From an uncultured Candidatus Saccharibacteria bacterium (GTDB lineage: Bacteria > Patescibacteriota > Saccharimonadia > Saccharimonadales > Saccharimonadaceae), in contig CALHZJ010000028.1 of NCBI GenBank assembly GCA_938041005.1, forward strand, positions 1 to 6,367: a stretch of DNA of 6,367 nt, given 5' to 3'. The notes beneath the pieces were generated by a model, which ran no database searches, had not been told where the DNA came from, and was given only the letters and a program-made list of their open reading frames with translations. Positions 4,933-6,367 of this stretch are shown in pieces (position 1 is the first letter of the stretch; the number at the start of each line of letters is the position of its first letter). The translations under genes were made by a program, and so were the position numbers.

Positions 4933-6367
4933 ATTCAATCCGTTAAAGACTATTTAAAAGGGGAAGTTGGTCAAGAAACAGTTTTCTTACCAAGCCGTGT
5001 GGTTCTTCAGGATTTTACAGGAGTTCCAGCTATTGTTGACCTTGCGGCAATGAGAGACGCAATGGTTGAATTAGGAAAGAATCCTGAACTAATTAACCCA
5101 GAAATTCCAGTGGATTTAGTAATTGATCATTCTGTTCAAGTAGATTTTCAAGGAAATGAAGAGGCTTTTCTGTTAAATTCAAAAAAAGAATTTGAACGTA
5201 ATCGTGAACGTTACGAATTTTTAAAATGGGCAGAGCAATCTTTTGATAACTTTAGAGTAGTCCCTCCAGCAACAGGTATTATTCATCAAGTTAATATTGA
5301 ATATTTAAGTGAAGTAATTACCGAAAAAAATGGCGTTTTATATCCAGATAGTGTTTTTGGTACAGATAGTCATACAACAATGATTAATGCCCTTGGTGTT
5401 CTTGGTTGGGGAGTAGGAGGAATTGAAGCAGAAGCAGTGATGCTAGGAGAGCCTAGCTCATTGCCTGTTCCAGAAGTAGTAGGAGTTAGATTAATAGGTA
5501 AGTTAGGAGCATTTGCTACTGCAACAGATTTAGCTTTGACAATCACAAAAATTTTACGAGATGAAAAAGTGGTAGGAAAATTCGTTGAATTTTTTGGAGA
5601 AGGACTAAAAAATTTAAGTTTAGCAGATAGAGCGACAATTTCAAATATGGCTCCTGAGTATGGTGCCACCTGTGGATATTTTCCGATTGATAATGAAACT
5701 TTGAAATATCTTCGAGCGACAAACCGTTCTGAGGAAGTGATTGCGCGAGTAGAAACCTATGCAAAGGCAAATAAGTTATTTTATGACGAAAAACATGAAC
5801 CATACTACAATAAGATAATTAATATTGATTTAAATGAAGTAGCAACACGATTATCAGGTCCCTCTCGTCCCCAAGATATGCTTGAATTGTCTGAGTTAGC
5901 AACTAACTTTGAAGACTTTGCTAAAAAACAAAAAACTCTGAAAGAAGAGGATGGAAAAATTGCAATTGCCGCTATTACAAGTTGTACCAATACGAGTAAT
6001 CCACATGTTATGATGATGGCGGGATTACTTGCAAAAAATGCAGTAGAACAAGGACTTGCGGTTTCTAGCTGGGTTAAAACTTCATTAGCTCCTGGTTCAA
6101 AAGTTGTTACCTCTTATTTAGAGAAGGCGGGTCTTCTTCCTTATCTTGAAACGTTGGGATTTTATGTAGTAGGATATGGCTGTACAACCTGTATAGGTAA
6201 CTCAGGGCCACTTTTAAGTGAAATGGAAACGGAGATTAGAAATAAAGAACTGATTGCAACGAGTGTTTTAAGTGGCAATCGAAATTTTGAAGGTCGAATT
6301 CATCCATTAGTGAAGGCGAACTATCTAGCAAGTCCTCCATTAGTAGTTGCGTATGCTTTGGCGGGTT
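4876..6367 (+). CDS. acnA: Aconitate hydratase A, N-terminus missing, 3' end beyond window
   Basis: Aconitase interconverts citrate and isocitrate through cis-aconitate with a [4Fe-4S] cluster in the cytoplasm. The frame is open from 4849, its first ATG is 4876, and it has no stop to the window edge (497 codons from that ATG; family length about 890-900). Aconitase-like sequence begins about 4903 (KNDENINQAH) and continues through QDFTGVPAIVDLAAMRDA, IDHSVQVDF (His 5128-5130) and FGTDSHTT (Asp 5365, His 5371). Cluster ligands are the Cys of SCTNTSN (5983-5985) and both Cys of CTTCIGNSG (6181-6183, 6190-6192), then LSGNRNFEGRIHPLVKANYL. The first 50-60 residues of the family, with the conserved LLEN-LR stretch, are absent. 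The 5' bases up to about 4902 look foreign to the gene, with no ribosome binding site. The C-terminal swivelling domain lies past the edge. Codon use is more AT-rich than uvrA and Streptococcus-like. Confidence 0.93.
   Translation, partial: MNNHRRDGQKNDENINQAHIQSVKDYLKGEVGQETVFLPSRVVLQDFTGVPAIVDLAAMRDAMVELGKNPELINPEIPVDLVIDHSVQVDFQGNEEAFLLNSKKEFERNRERYEFLKWAEQSFDNFRVVPPATGIIHQVNIEYLSEVITEKNGVLYPDSVFGTDSHTTMINALGVLGWGVGGIEAEAVMLGEPSSLPVPEVVGVRLIGKLGAFATATDLALTITKILRDEKVVGKFVEFFGEGLKNLSLADRATISNMAPEYGATCGYFPIDNETLKYLRATNRSEEVIARVETYAKANKLFYDEKHEPYYNKIINIDLNEVATRLSGPSRPQDMLELSELATNFEDFAKKQKTLKEEDGKIAIAAITSCTNTSNPHVMMMAGLLAKNAVEQGLAVSSWVKTSLAPGSKVVTSYLEKAGLLPYLETLGFYVVGYGCTTCIGNSGPLLSEMETEIRNKELIATSVLSGNRNFEGRIHPLVKANYLASPPLVVAYALAG
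4895..4906. other. Probable chimeric or recombination junction
   Basis: To the left, sequence fits the uvrA genome and a convergent minus-strand gene tail. To the right, aconitase coding begins in mid-protein and composition becomes AT-rich. The change is placed by where aconitase-like residues start (AAA at 4903, in the Lys of KNDEN). The bases agaaaaatgatgag around 4901-4914 could be shared by both parents, so the exact point is uncertain by about 10-30 bp. No transposon end, direct repeat, tRNA or attachment-like site is visible there. Confidence 0.7.

Noticed and set aside
4795..4950. Insertion sequence or phage attachment site explaining the junction
   Set aside because: No inverted or direct repeats, transposase, integrase or tRNA are visible on either side of the composition change.
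5370..5990. Three minus-strand frames opposite acnA
   Set aside because: They are antisense to conserved aconitase motifs including TDSHT and the region before the first cluster cysteine, and arise from the AT-rich codon pattern.

Overview
The window joins two unlike kinds of DNA. Bases 1 to about 4900 look like one small-genome bacterium of moderate GC. My best guess is a Candidatus Saccharibacteria (TM7)-like member of the Candidate Phyla Radiation, based on the feel of the UvrA sequence, the tight gene packing, mixed Shine-Dalgarno and apparently leaderless starts, and a sortase-type surface protein. No rRNA or other marker is present to prove this. TGA acts as a normal stop at 112-114, so the UGA=Gly code of some related phyla is not indicated. 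Bases from about 4900 to the end are visibly more AT-rich, with gaa, gta, gga, gca and tta codons favoured. They encode a low-GC Gram-positive (Streptococcus-like) aconitase.

Layout: 1-114 is the 3' end of an unrecognised plus-strand gene. 197-1468 (+) is a secreted, cell-wall-anchored Asp-box beta-propeller protein with signal peptide, six Asp-boxes, Ser/Thr/Pro/Gly stalk, LAETG motif, membrane helix and basic tail. 1471-1857 (-) is a small two-helix membrane protein of unknown function, convergent with the surface protein and only 2 bp from it. 1858-1978 is the divergent promoter region between that gene and uvrA. 1979-4792 (+) is a complete uvrA of 937 residues with intact ATPase and zinc motifs. 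4795-4932 (-) is a short open frame convergent with uvrA, probably the tail of a longer gene cut at the junction. 4876-6367 (+) is acnA without its true N-terminus, running off the window.

The genes do not form one pathway. UvrA is housekeeping nucleotide excision repair. The propeller protein is a candidate for host-cell or matrix contact. The aconitase has lost its first 50-60 residues exactly where the composition changes and has no ribosome binding site, so the simplest reading is a chimeric contig (assembly or amplification artefact) or contamination. A recent insertion or transfer is less likely. I found no RNA genes, CRISPR array, transposase, inverted repeats of an insertion sequence or strong intrinsic terminators, and no credible new multi-gene system. 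The items most worth a second look are the junction, the surface protein and the leaderless-looking starts. No stretch longer than 300 bases lacks a gene.
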